Source: Streptomyces angustmyceticus
GTDB taxonomy: Bacteria > Actinomycetota > Actinomycetes > Streptomycetales > Streptomycetaceae
NCBI RefSeq assembly: GCF_019933235.1
Contig: NZ_CP082945.1
Span: 2,170,001 to 2,234,000 of the forward strand
DNA: 64,000 nucleotides
Reading direction: 5' to 3'
The notes beneath the pieces were generated by a model. It ran no database searches and was not told the origin of the DNA. It saw only the letters and a list, made by a program, of their open reading frames with translations. The translations under genes and the position numbers were made by a program. Of the stretch, positions 44,301-51,947 are shown one piece after another (the first letter of the stretch is position 1; each line of letters begins with the position of its first letter).

Positions 44301-45298
44301 TCCTCAACCGCGTCGAGCTGCGCCTGGGCGACCCGATGGAATCGGAGTTCGACCGCAAGCGCGCGGAGAACGTGCCGATGGGCAAGCCCGGCCGCGGTAT
44401 GTCCCCCGAGAAGCTCGACTTCCTGGCGGCGCTGCCGCGGCTGGACGGGATGAGCGACCCGGAGACGCTCAGCGACGGCATCGCGAACCTGGTGTCGACG
44501 GTCAGCGAGCACTGGCAGGGCGAACCCGCCCCCGCGGTGCGGATGCTGCCGACGATGCTGCACGTCAACGAGCTGCCCAAGGGCAACGACTACCCCGAGC
44601 ACGGCATCGCGATCGGCGTCGACGAGACCACGCTGTCCCCGGCGTTCATCGACTTCGAGACCGACCCGCTGCTGGTCATCTACGGCGAGAGCGAGTCGGG
44701 CAAGTCGTCGCTGCTGCGTCTGCTGGCCAAGCAGATCGCCGAGCGGTACCCGTCGGAGAAGGCGCTCATGGTGGTCTCCGACTACCGTCGCGCCCTGCTC
44801 GGCGAGATCCCCGAGAGCCACATGTACAAGTACTGTGCGGCGGGGCCGCAGTTGCAGGAGGTCATCACGGGTCTGGCCGGTTCGCTGGGCCGCCGGATGC
44901 CGGGCCCGGACGTCACGCCGGAGCAGCTGCGCAACCGCAGCTGGTACGACCTGCCGGACGCGTTCGTGATCGTGGACGACTACGACCTGGTGGCGACCAG
45001 CAGCGGCAACCCGCTGCAGCCGCTGCTGGAGTACCTGCCGTTCGCCCGTGACCTGGGTCTGCGCCTGATCATCGCGCGCAGCTCCTCGGGCGCCGGACGT
45101 TCCTCGTTCGAGCCGGTGATGCAGCGGACCAAGGAGCTCGGCGCGCAGGGTCTGATCCTGTCCGCCGACCCGGCCGAGGGCCCGCTGATGGGCAACATCA
45201 AGGGCCAGAACCTGACGCCGGGACGGGCCACGTTCATCACGCGCAAGCGCGGTGCGCAGCTGGTCCAGACGGGCTGGCTGCCGGCGAACAGCGGCTGA
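41342..45298 (+). CDS. eccC: Type VII secretion ATPase EccC (EccCa-EccCb in one chain)
   Basis: 1318 residues, GTG start. Two membrane helices near the N-terminus (about residues 38-85), a DUF domain, then three FtsK/SpoIIIE-type ATPase domains with Walker A motifs GATGSGKSE (473), GGPQSGKST (829) and GESESGKSS (1115). Only the first domain keeps the full set (Walker B LVMVLDEFSELL), as known for EccC, where ATPase 3 binds the C-terminal signal of WXG100 substrates. It is the motor that drives secretion of EsxB/EsxA-type substrates. It is one chain, not the split EccCa/EccCb of ESX-1. Strong terminator after the stop. Confidence 0.96.
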   Translation: MSVVIVKRPPRALPPEVPSEEVTLEAPPELPREGESENMLMTLMPMMGMASSAGFLFMGNQPFMKIMGGFMVASTLAMAIVQIVKARQGPSGQMLQERQDYLKYLTQKRKEVRRTARKQRDAQLFTHPDPSQLWSVVAEGKRVWERRATDPDFGQVRLGLGPQQLATPLRAPETAPVDELEPLTAHAMKEFLDKHGQLDNLPLAVSLRAFYHLTVSGDPDTVYGASRAIVAQLCTLHSPEDLVVAVVAAPGAQAEWEWTKWLPQVQDKSTDGAGSRRLVVGDLGEIEELLADELEGRGRFNPQGTPVTDTPHVLVVLDGGEVPMDSVIAGAEGLQGVTILEVVPGDLDEIRGGLAVQVWPGKLVLESASGAVYHGVCDTLSIPEAEALARQLAPLRAGSGADGEEPLLSNLDFTDLMNIGDAGSVDVSRTWRPRTLHERLRVPIGVDKDGQPVMLDIKEASQEGMGPHGLCVGATGSGKSEVLRTLVLALAVTHSSETLNFILADFKGGATFTGMSEMPHVAAVITNLGEDVTLIDRMRDSITGELQRRQELLRSAGNYANITDYEKARAAGAPLDPLPSLVMVLDEFSELLTAKPDFIDMFIQIGRIGRSMGVHMLLASQRLEEGKLRGLDTFLSYRLGLRTFSAAESRTAIGVPDAYHLPNVPGSGILKYDTETMVQFKAAYVSGPYRGPGAGGGPGGSRTNRLPVPFTAAPVVEQIIEDPTPVEPVEPEQDDALADTVLDVIVQRMQGQGPPAHQVWLPPLDEPPTVNQLLPALAVTPERGVHAPEYTALGKLVVPVALVDKPFEQRRDVMYLDFSAGAGHGLVVGGPQSGKSTLIRAAIASFALTHTPAEVQFYCLDFGGGGMLTMEGLPHVGGVASRLDAEKVRRTVSEVVGILNEREEFFRANNIDSIGTYRQRRASGAYPDQKWGDVFLVIDGWATFKTDYEQMDPVILDIAARGLGFGVHLIIAGARYTEVRPALRDQLLNRVELRLGDPMESEFDRKRAENVPMGKPGRGMSPEKLDFLAALPRLDGMSDPETLSDGIANLVSTVSEHWQGEPAPAVRMLPTMLHVNELPKGNDYPEHGIAIGVDETTLSPAFIDFETDPLLVIYGESESGKSSLLRLLAKQIAERYPSEKALMVVSDYRRALLGEIPESHMYKYCAAGPQLQEVITGLAGSLGRRMPGPDVTPEQLRNRSWYDLPDAFVIVDDYDLVATSSGNPLQPLLEYLPFARDLGLRLIIARSSSGAGRSSFEPVMQRTKELGAQGLILSADPAEGPLMGNIKGQNLTPGRATFITRKRGAQLVQTGWLPANSG

Positions 45299-45314
45299 CC
45301 GGACCGCACACGGC

Positions 45315-45360
45315 AACGGCGGTGGGGCGTCCCTCCTGGGAGGGGCGCCCCACCGCCGTT
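45315..45360 (+). terminator. Terminator of eccC
   Basis: 15-bp stem AACGGCGGTGGGGCG/CGCCCCACCGCCGTT with an inner CCCTCC/GGGAGG stem, followed by T, 16 bases past the eccC stop. Confidence 0.85.
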
Positions 45361-45448
45361 TCGTGCGGGTGGGGCCGGGGTGGCCTTGCGCGGTGCCGGT
45401 CCGGGTGTGGGGCCGACGCTTGCGTGCGCGGCCCGGCCCGGGGGTGCG

Positions 45449-46225
45449 TCAGCCGAAGGCCCCGTGCTGGGTGACGTCGGGGCCGGAGCGGTCGGGGGCC
45501 TCGCCGCCGGAGGGCACGGTGTCCTTGCCCCCGGGGGCGTCGGCCGCGCGGGCCGGGGCGGCGGGCGCCTGGGACGGGGCGGCGGACCCGTTGGGCGGGG
45601 CGGTCGCTGTTTTCTTCCGCGGCCCGGCCTGCGGGTCGCGCTCGGCGCCCGGGTCCGGCTCCGTGCCGGGCGGCCGGCTCCGTACGCCCTTGGCGATGCC
45701 CTCGCCGCCCCGGGTGGCGGCCGCACCGTCCTGTGCCGGGCCGAACGGGTCGGGCCCCTGCGCCGCCGTGGCGGTGTCCCACTCGTGCCGTACGGACGGC
45801 CGCCCGCCCTGGCCGCCCCCGCCGCCGCGCTTGCCGAAGGCGCCGCCGAGGCCGCCCGCGAGCTGGCCGAGCGCCATGAAGCCGTAGGCGATCCCGGGGC
45901 CGGACGACGACTGCGCGCCGTCGCCGGAGCGGTCCGCCGGCGGGGTGTCGTGGTCCTTGTCGTCCGGGTCGTCGGCGGGCCGCGCGGCGGCGTTCTCCAG
46001 GTCGGCGGCGGCGAGTTCGAAGACCGGCAGCGAGTCGTCGACGGACCGCTTGAGGCGGTGCCACTCCCCCGCGAACGCCTCACCAGCCGGGCCGTGCCAG
46101 TTGGCCGCGGCGGCGGTGCCGACGTGCCGGTCCAGCTCGCGGACGAGCCCGTCGAGGTGCTTGCCCATCTCCCGCCAGCCGGCCGCCGCCTCGTGCAGGG
46201 CCTGCGGGTTGCCTCGCTCGCTCAC
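45449..46225 (-). CDS. WXG100-type protein with long Pro/Ala/Gly-rich tail
   Basis: 258 residues. The first 90 residues form a WXG100 helical hairpin with Trp43-His-Gly45 (NWHGPAGEAF) in the turn. The rest is low-complexity Gly/Ala/Pro with charged patches, without membrane helix. Such WXG100-plus-tail proteins are ESX-linked substrates or partners. GTG at 46225 overlaps the stop of the upstream gene (GTGA), so the two are translated together and may pair. No YxxxD/E signal found at the helix end. Function not known. Confidence 0.78.
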   Translation of the reverse strand: MSERGNPQALHEAAAGWREMGKHLDGLVRELDRHVGTAAAANWHGPAGEAFAGEWHRLKRSVDDSLPVFELAAADLENAAARPADDPDDKDHDTPPADRSGDGAQSSSGPGIAYGFMALGQLAGGLGGAFGKRGGGGGQGGRPSVRHEWDTATAAQGPDPFGPAQDGAAATRGGEGIAKGVRSRPPGTEPDPGAERDPQAGPRKKTATAPPNGSAAPSQAPAAPARAADAPGGKDTVPSGGEAPDRSGPDVTQHGAFG

Positions 46226-46530
46226 CGGACGCTCCGCATCATCTCGGACAGCTCCTCCTCGGCCGCCTCCGCACGGGCGACGGTCTCCTTGATCCCCCCG
46301 CCGACCTCGGCGAGCCGCTGCTGCAGCTGGACGAGGGCCTGCTCGGCCTGCTCGTACAGCTCGCGGTAGGGCCGGGCCGCCTCGTCGCTGCCGAATCCGT
46401 CCCGCAGCGCCTCGGCGTCCGCCCGCCGCCGGAATGCCGCGAGCTGCCGGCTCAGTTCTTCCGCACGTATCTCGAAGGTCGCACCGAGCTTGTGCAACTC
46501 CTCGGTACTGAGCCGGACTTCATCGGACAT
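46222..46530 (-). CDS. Small helical-hairpin protein (WXG100-like without Trp)
   Basis: 102 residues, almost wholly helical, with a break at about residues 45-50 (DGFGSDEAARPY) in the place where WXG100 proteins have WxG. Length and shape fit the ESAT-6-like superfamily; the Trp is replaced by Phe. Of two adjacent ATGs (46533 and 46530) the second has better spacing to GGGGAG. Operon with the WXG100-tail gene; such pairs usually form heterodimers. Confidence 0.72.
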   Translation of the reverse strand: MSDEVRLSTEELHKLGATFEIRAEELSRQLAAFRRRADAEALRDGFGSDEAARPYRELYEQAEQALVQLQQRLAEVGGGIKETVARAEAAEEELSEMMRSVR

Positions 46531-46768
46531 CATTTCTCCCCGAATTGCATGACGGCCACCTGCCGACATCGCTTCAGGTCTAGCACACCCGCAATAGGCC
46601 CGAAGCCCTCTCAGGAGCGGGCGCGGGGCGGACCGCGGAATTCGCCGTGGAGCAATATCCGGCAATACCGACAACCCCCGCCTTGACGCCCCGTTCACAC
46701 CCGTCATTAGACTCATGCCGCCGGTGCCGCACAAGCGGCCCTGTGCCATCACGTTCCAGGGGGCAGAC

Positions 46769-47176
46769 ATGAACAATGAGCGGCAGATCCAGGACGAGGA
46801 CCTGATGGACGTCGCCCAGGATCCCGAGCAGGCGCACCGGCTGCGCAAGGCGCTGAAGGTCCTGGCGGACAACCCCAACGTCGGCGGCAAACTGCAGGAG
46901 ATGGCCCAGGAGGTGCTCTCCGGGCGGATCGGCATGAAGGACGCGATCGAGACGCCGCGGTACATGGACGCGCTGGGCGACCGGATGAACGAGATCCGGC
47001 GGGCCGCGGAGAACCAGACGATGGCCGAGCGCGAGGAGTCCCGCGAGAAGTTCGCCGCCTGGCAGAAGGAGCAGGAGGCCAAGGAGGACGAGGAGCGCGC
47101 CGAGCGCGACGGCCCCTCCGGCAGCATCGTGACCGGCCCGCGGCGCGGCGGCCGGGGCGGCGGCCACCGGGGCTGA
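46769..47176 (+). CDS. Small charged helical protein next to ESX genes, function unknown
   Basis: 135 residues. Helical, charged; the segment LADNPNVGGKLQEMAQEVLSG (about residues 33-53, in pieces) resembles the STI1/DP-repeat fold of co-chaperones (Pro-Asn-Val with flanking amphipathic helices). The tail is Glu/Lys then Gly/Arg-rich. ATG at 46769 with CCAGGGGG upstream; an earlier in-frame ATG at 46715 is less likely. Divergent from the WXG100-like gene at 46530. No signal peptide or membrane helix, so likely cytosolic; a chaperone-like role for substrates is only a guess. Confidence 0.7.
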   Translation: MNNERQIQDEDLMDVAQDPEQAHRLRKALKVLADNPNVGGKLQEMAQEVLSGRIGMKDAIETPRYMDALGDRMNEIRRAAENQTMAEREESREKFAAWQKEQEAKEDEERAERDGPSGSIVTGPRRGGRGGGHRG

Positions 47177-47186
47177 CCGGAGGCCG

Positions 47187-47211
47187 CGGGGGGCGAGGAC
47201 TTCGCCCCCCG
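47187..47211 (+). terminator. Hairpin after the small charged gene
   Basis: 10-bp stem CGGGGGGCGA/TCGCCCCCCG, four-base loop, 10 bases after the stop. No T-tract. The remainder of the 47177-47541 gap holds a weaker inverted repeat (CGGAGAGA/TCTCTCCG near 47216-47246) and presumably the promoter of the next operon; no gene seen. Confidence 0.55.
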
Positions 47212-47541
47212 GTTCGGAGAGACGCCCGCCTTTCCCTCTCTCCGAAATCCGTTCAAACACTGCGGAAAGCCGATACGGAAGAAAGCGGATCGACCGCCGG
47301 ATCATGCGGACGGACCTGCTTTCTTTCCGCACACGGCGATCTCCTTTTCTCCACATCGGGCCCGGGGGCAACGGCGTTCACACCCGCCCCCGCCCGCCTT
47401 CCGCCACGCCCCCCCGCACACCGGCCCCGGCCTGCGTGTTCCAGTTCCGGCACAGCCCACCCCGCGCAGCGCTGCGCACGCGGCACGGATCATAGGATCG
47501 AGCCGGACACGCAGGAATCCACAAAGGTGGAGGCGGGATTG

Positions 47542-49932
47542 ATGGGGGACGAGGAAGTCATGAGCGCCTCAGGCGAAGGAAATGCCGTGGCAGCCGGATA
47601 CGCACCACATCCGTACATCGGCGGCCGCACCGCCGTGCTCCGCGCACTCGCGGCCTGGCGCATGCGCTGGCCCGGCGCACCGCGCGTCATCGTGCTCACC
47701 GGCAACCCGGGCAGCGGGCGATCGCGCCTGGTCACAGGCTTCTTGATGATGTGCGACCCCGGCTACCGCAAGCAGTTGCCGCTGGACGACCTGGACCCGG
47801 CGACGGTGCCCCCGGACCTCCCCGCACCCGCCGTACCGAGCCCCGCGGGGCGCACCGCCGCACAGCTGTTGTGGATGATCTCCGATCATTTCGGACTGGA
47901 CGCCGGGCGCGGCGATGACATCTTCACCGAACTCGCCGCTCGTGAAGAGCCGGTGACTCTGGTGGTGCCGGATGTGGACCGGGCCGGTCCGGTGCGCGCC
48001 GCGGACGAGCCGGCCCGTGTCGTCCGGGACGTGCTCAAGCCGCTCGCCGCCACCGAAACGGTTCAGCTGCTCGCCGAGGTACCGCGCGAACTGGCCGCGG
48101 AGCTGGCCGGGGCACTGCCGTCGGGCCAGGCGCAGATCATCGACCTCGACGCGGCCGAGTGGGCCGACCCCAAGGGCCTGGTGCTGCACGCCGAGACCGC
48201 GCTCACCCCCGAGGCGGGGGCGCCGGACCTCCCGTTCACCACCGACCCGTCGGCGCGCCGGGCGCTCGCCGAGGCCCTCGCGGCCCGCGCGGACGGCAAC
48301 CGGCTCACCGTCCAGCTCGCCGTGCAGTCGCTGCTCCTGCAGCCCGAGGGCTTCGACCCGGCGGACGCGTCGCTGCTGCCCGGCACCGTCGGCGAGGCGC
48401 TCGACCTGCACGCCCGCCGGCTGGGCGCCGATCCGCAGACCCTGCGGCTGATGCTGGCGCCGCTCGCGCTGGCGGAGGGCGAGGGGCTGCCCGTCCAGCT
48501 GTGGGGCACGCTGGCGAGCGCGGTCGCCGGCCGGGACATGAGCCAGGACCTCACCGACGGCATGCTGCTGGCCGCGCCGTTCGTCCAGCCGGTCGAGCCG
48601 TCGCGGGACGGGGACGGGAACGGCGACGGGGGCGAGGACGGGAACCGGGGCGGTGTCCCGAGTAGCGCCGCGGACGGCGGCGGGGCCGGTGCCGGGGCCG
48701 GTGCCGCTTCCGGTGCCGGCAGCGACCGTACGCTGCTGCGCCTGACGCACCCCGGGGTCGCCGAGGAGATCCGCTCCGGCCTGCCGGACGTCCGCGACGC
48801 CCAGACCCGGATCGCCATGGCGCTGCTGGAGGCGGTGCCCCAGCAGGACTGGTCCCGGGCCGATCCGTACGTCCGCGACCATCTGGCGGCGCACACCCTG
48901 GACGCCGGCCTGCTCCCCCAACTCCTCACCGACCCGGGCCTGTTCGCGCACGCGGACCCGGTGACGATGCGGACCGCCATCGAGGCCGTACCGCCGGAGC
49001 AACTGGGCGCACCGGCGCGTACGTACCTGCGCACCGCCCCGCTGCTCACCCGCTCCGCGGCCCCCGCCGAACTGCGGGCGGCGTTCCTGGAGTCCGCGTT
49101 CGTCGAGGACGGGCTGGTGGCCTACGCGGAGGCCCTGCACACGCTCGGCTTCCGCCTGCCGTGGCGGACACTGTGGAGCGTGCCGCTGGTCGGCGTCCGC
49201 GCGGTGACGACGGGGACGCTGCCGCCGGCGAACGAGAGCGCCGGCTCCGCGGTGGACGCGGGCGGGAACCCGGACGGGACGTCGGCGGAAGCGGGCGGGA
49301 ACCCGGGCGGCACGGCGGCGGAAGCGGGCGGGAACCCGGATGGCACGTCGGCGGAGGCAGCCGGGGGCCCGGGTGCGACACCGACCACCCCCTCCACCTC
49401 CTCCGGCCCGTCCGGCTCCTCCGGCCCGTCCGGCTCCTCCGGCTCCGGCGCCCCGGCGCCGGTTTCCGGTACCGCCGCGCCCCGTCCCGTGGCCGCCTTC
49501 CTCGTCCCCGAGGGAACCCCGGGCTCCCGTACGCTGCCCGGCCAGGACGGCGACGCCCCCGGGGCGGGCGGCCGGGCCCTGCTCGTCCACGATCTGCTGC
49601 GCCCCGGGTACCTCGACGCCGATCCGGCACAGGTGCAACTGACCTCCGCGCAGGCCCAGGAGGCCGCGCCGTTCGGGCTCAGCCGCGGCGCCGACTACCT
49701 GCGGGTCTGGGCCCGGGCGAGCGAGGAAGTGGTGGCCGCGCTGGTCTCCGACACCCCGTTCACCGGCGCCGACCTCTCCCCGGACGGCGTGCTGGTCGTG
49801 GCCACCGCGCGCGGTGTGACCGCCCGGCAGATCCTCGCCGCGGCTCCCGCGCCCGCCCCCACCGTGCCGGCCCAGCGCACCGGCACCGCCGACTCCGCTC
49901 CGTCCGACGGCCTCGAAGGAGACCACTCGTGA
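47542..49932 (+). CDS. Large P-loop protein of the ESX locus with Arg in the Walker A motif
   Basis: 796 residues. N-terminal P-loop of AAA/STAND style: VIVLTGNPGSGRS (about residues 53-65), in which the usual GxxxxGK[ST] Lys is Arg. A Walker B-like VTLVVPDVDRAG follows (about 140). A helical region follows with repeated Leu/Ala helices (as in STAND sensor parts), then a low-complexity linker with 33-bp repeats and Ser/Gly/Pro runs (about 570-640) and a last globular region (650-780) with LSPDGVLVVATARG. The ATG at 47542 is chosen as GGAGG lies eight bases before it; a GTG at 47527 would place this inside the gene. Stop overlaps the start of the immunity-type gene (GTGA). Exact family not recognised; nucleotide binding unproven. 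Confidence 0.7.
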   Translation: MGDEEVMSASGEGNAVAAGYAPHPYIGGRTAVLRALAAWRMRWPGAPRVIVLTGNPGSGRSRLVTGFLMMCDPGYRKQLPLDDLDPATVPPDLPAPAVPSPAGRTAAQLLWMISDHFGLDAGRGDDIFTELAAREEPVTLVVPDVDRAGPVRAADEPARVVRDVLKPLAATETVQLLAEVPRELAAELAGALPSGQAQIIDLDAAEWADPKGLVLHAETALTPEAGAPDLPFTTDPSARRALAEALAARADGNRLTVQLAVQSLLLQPEGFDPADASLLPGTVGEALDLHARRLGADPQTLRLMLAPLALAEGEGLPVQLWGTLASAVAGRDMSQDLTDGMLLAAPFVQPVEPSRDGDGNGDGGEDGNRGGVPSSAADGGGAGAGAGAASGAGSDRTLLRLTHPGVAEEIRSGLPDVRDAQTRIAMALLEAVPQQDWSRADPYVRDHLAAHTLDAGLLPQLLTDPGLFAHADPVTMRTAIEAVPPEQLGAPARTYLRTAPLLTRSAAPAELRAAFLESAFVEDGLVAYAEALHTLGFRLPWRTLWSVPLVGVRAVTTGTLPPANESAGSAVDAGGNPDGTSAEAGGNPGGTAAEAGGNPDGTSAEAAGGPGATPTTPSTSSGPSGSSGPSGSSGSGAPAPVSGTAAPRPVAAFLVPEGTPGSRTLPGQDGDAPGAGGRALLVHDLLRPGYLDADPAQVQLTSAQAQEAAPFGLSRGADYLRVWARASEEVVAALVSDTPFTGADLSPDGVLVVATARGVTARQILAAAPAPAPTVPAQRTGTADSAPSDGLEGDHS
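49261..49370 (+). repeat. 33-bp in-frame tandem repeat
   Basis: Three full units starting at 49261, 49294 and 49327 (each begins GGCGGGAACC) and a decayed fourth near 49360. They encode GGNPDGTSAEA-type 11-residue repeats in the linker of the P-loop protein. Confidence 0.9.
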
Positions 49933-51254
49933 TCACCCAGGCGCAGGCCCAGGCCACCGCCGCCCGCTGGCTCAGCCCCGAGGGGCACCAGGGTCCGCCG
50001 CGGGACGTGGCCATGCAGGAGTTCGACCTCGGCTGGGTGGTGTGGGCCGTACCGCCGCCCCCGGAGACCGACCCGCGGACCGGGCAGCGGCGCCCGCCCG
50101 CCGAGGTCGGGGCCGCCTGCGGAGTCGTCGACCGGGCGTCCGGCGAGCTGACGGTGTGGCCGTCGGTACCGGTCGACGAGGTCATCGGGATGTACCGGCA
50201 GAAGCACGGCGCCGGAGCGGCTCCCTCGGCACCCGAGGAGCGCCCGGTCACCGGCCCCGGCAACACGGCCGTCGCGACCTACAACGACCCGTCGACCGGC
50301 GAGGAGACCAGCCTCGCCCGGGTCTCGGCGCCCGGAGCCCCGCCCGCCGAGTACCAGCTCCTCGACGAGCTGCGGCGGCTGGGCGCGGACCCCGCGGACG
50401 TCCGCGCCGTCCACACCGATCTGCGCTCCGCCCTCCTGCCCGGCGGCTACCCCGGCGACCTCCTCCTCCGCACGTTCACCAACGCCACGTTCTCCTGCAC
50501 CGAGGGCTACGGCATGCGCCCCGAGGAGCGCGCCGAGGGCGTCGCCGGGCTGGTGCGGCACGTCGAGATGATGCACCGGATGGCGGGCCGGGAGGCGCCG
50601 CCGCGGCCGCACCGGCTGCCGGTGCCGCAGCACGTCGAGGCCGCGCCGCAGATGCGTGACGTGGCCCTCGGCAGGCACCTCGTGGAGGTCTTCGGCCCCC
50701 AGGGCGTATGCCGTCCGGACGCCGACGACCTCGCCGCGACGCGGCTCCCCGGGGCCACGAGGAACACCCTGGTCTGGGCCGGACTGCCCGCCCAGGTCCC
50801 GTACTTCTTCACCGCCGACCGCCCCGACGCCCCGCCGGCCGGCGGCCTGTTCACGGACGTGGCGACGCACCTGCGGGAAACCGGCACCCAGGCCGGCGAA
50901 GAGACCCTGACGACCCTCGCCGGCTACGTCCGGCTCGGCACCGACGGTCTCTACCCCCTCGCCGTCCAGTGCACCGCGACGGAACAGAACCAGAACCTCA
51001 TCGGCACCGTCTGGGCCGTCCAGCCCTCCTCGGGCGGCGGCCGCTTCGTCAACCGCTCCGTCGCCACCTACCTGCGCTCCCTCGCCCTGCTGACCACCAC
51101 CCGCACCCACATGCAGGGCATGGACCCCTACGCGGCCGGCACAGCGGTCGCCACCTTCCAGCAACAACTCGCGGCCATCGACCCCTGGTCACTCGACGAC
51201 AACAGCAACTGGTGGTCCCTGATCATCGAGCAGATGTGGCATGGGTTGTTCTGA
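49929..51254 (+). CDS. Three-domain immunity-type protein: Imm35/YrhB-like, inactive deaminase-like, SUKH-4-like
   Basis: 441 residues, GTG start overlapping the previous stop. Residues 1-95 resemble the Imm35/YrhB fold (EFDLGWVVWAV ... GVVDRASGELTVWPSVPVDEVI..Y). Residues about 115-215 resemble the nucleic-acid deaminase domain of polymorphic toxins, which in active relatives has HTELRSCELPGGYC; here it reads HTDLRSALLPGGYP, so Glu is Asp and both zinc-binding Cys are gone. Residues about 240-441 resemble SUKH-4 immunity proteins (VCRPDADDLAATRLPG, TLAGYVRLGTDGLYPLAVQC, GRFVNRSVATYLRSL, WSLIIEQMWHGLF). Likely a cytosolic binding protein, not an enzyme. Operon with the atypical P-loop protein, in the middle of the ESX locus. 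Domain calls come from remembered motif patterns. Confidence 0.72.
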   Translation: MITQAQAQATAARWLSPEGHQGPPRDVAMQEFDLGWVVWAVPPPPETDPRTGQRRPPAEVGAACGVVDRASGELTVWPSVPVDEVIGMYRQKHGAGAAPSAPEERPVTGPGNTAVATYNDPSTGEETSLARVSAPGAPPAEYQLLDELRRLGADPADVRAVHTDLRSALLPGGYPGDLLLRTFTNATFSCTEGYGMRPEERAEGVAGLVRHVEMMHRMAGREAPPRPHRLPVPQHVEAAPQMRDVALGRHLVEVFGPQGVCRPDADDLAATRLPGATRNTLVWAGLPAQVPYFFTADRPDAPPAGGLFTDVATHLRETGTQAGEETLTTLAGYVRLGTDGLYPLAVQCTATEQNQNLIGTVWAVQPSSGGGRFVNRSVATYLRSLALLTTTRTHMQGMDPYAAGTAVATFQQQLAAIDPWSLDDNSNWWSLIIEQMWHGLF

Positions 51255-51309
51255 GGGACGGGGAGGGCTTCGGGGGCTTTATTAGGGGTCTTAAGGGGCT
51301 TGGATGCCT

Positions 51310-51352
51310 GGGGGCTTGGGGCTTGGGGCTTGGGGCCTGGGGCCTGGGGGCT
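51310..51352 (+). repeat. G-rich heptamer repeat with G-quadruplex pattern
   Basis: Six successive runs of four or more G, each separated by CTT or CCT: three GGGGCTT units, two GGGGCCT units and a final GGGGGCTT. The pattern G4-N3 repeated six times on the plus strand suits a stable G-quadruplex. It lies 55 bases past the end of the immunity-type gene, between two convergent genes. Confidence 0.85.
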
Positions 51353-51473
51353 TCCGCGCCTTCAGGGCTCAGGAGAGCGTGTTCCACACTGGGGAACGGG
51401 GGAACCGAGGAAGGGGAGAACTCGGGAGCCAGGGGCTGGCGGCTTCGAGGGGGCAGTGCCCTCCCCCTACCCA

Positions 51474-51773
51474 TCAGGGCAACAACAACCAGTCCGCGGC
51501 CAGTGCGGCCGCCAGGCCAATAGCCAACAACCAGGTACCGAGCCGGGTACGCCCGTGCCGACTGAGTTCGATCACCACACCACAGAGCACCAGCGCGGCC
51601 CCGTACACCCCGACCACCAGCACCGACGTACGCGACGCCAGGCGCACCACGAGCACCACCGCCATCGCGGCCATCAACACCGAGGCCAGGACAATGCGTA
51701 TTCGCCTGGCCTGACGAGGCGTCAGCCCCACTCGACTCTCAGCAAGGGGCTCTTCATCGCCGACTACGTCCAT
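51474..51773 (-). CDS. Small three-helix membrane protein, function unknown
   Basis: 99 residues. Short acidic N-terminus, then three hydrophobic helices (about 28-45, 51-69 and 80-98) with basic loops. The ATG at 51773 is preferred; the frame is open to a TTG at 51875 but the extra part overlaps the relic end. Last gene of the minus-strand ESX run; no family recognised. Confidence 0.55.
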   Translation of the reverse strand: MDVVGDEEPLAESRVGLTPRQARRIRIVLASVLMAAMAVVLVVRLASRTSVLVVGVYGAALVLCGVVIELSRHGRTRLGTWLLAIGLAAALAADWLLLP

Positions 51774-51947
51774 GAGCGGGAATGCTACGGGACGAGTGAT
51801 CACCAAGGCCCCCCACTCCCCCGAACAACGCCAACTACACGGAACCCGGAGCCGATTCACCTCACCCTTCGGCAAAACTCCGAACCCCCGGGGCCAGGAG
51901 CACGCACACCCTGGCCCCCGAGCCGCCCACCCGTACCCTGTACTCGC

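Noticed and set aside
41447-45316. A 1289-codon minus-strand ORF opposite eccC
   Set aside because: Shadow of eccC; composition is His/Arg/Gly-rich and has no ribosome site or family motif.
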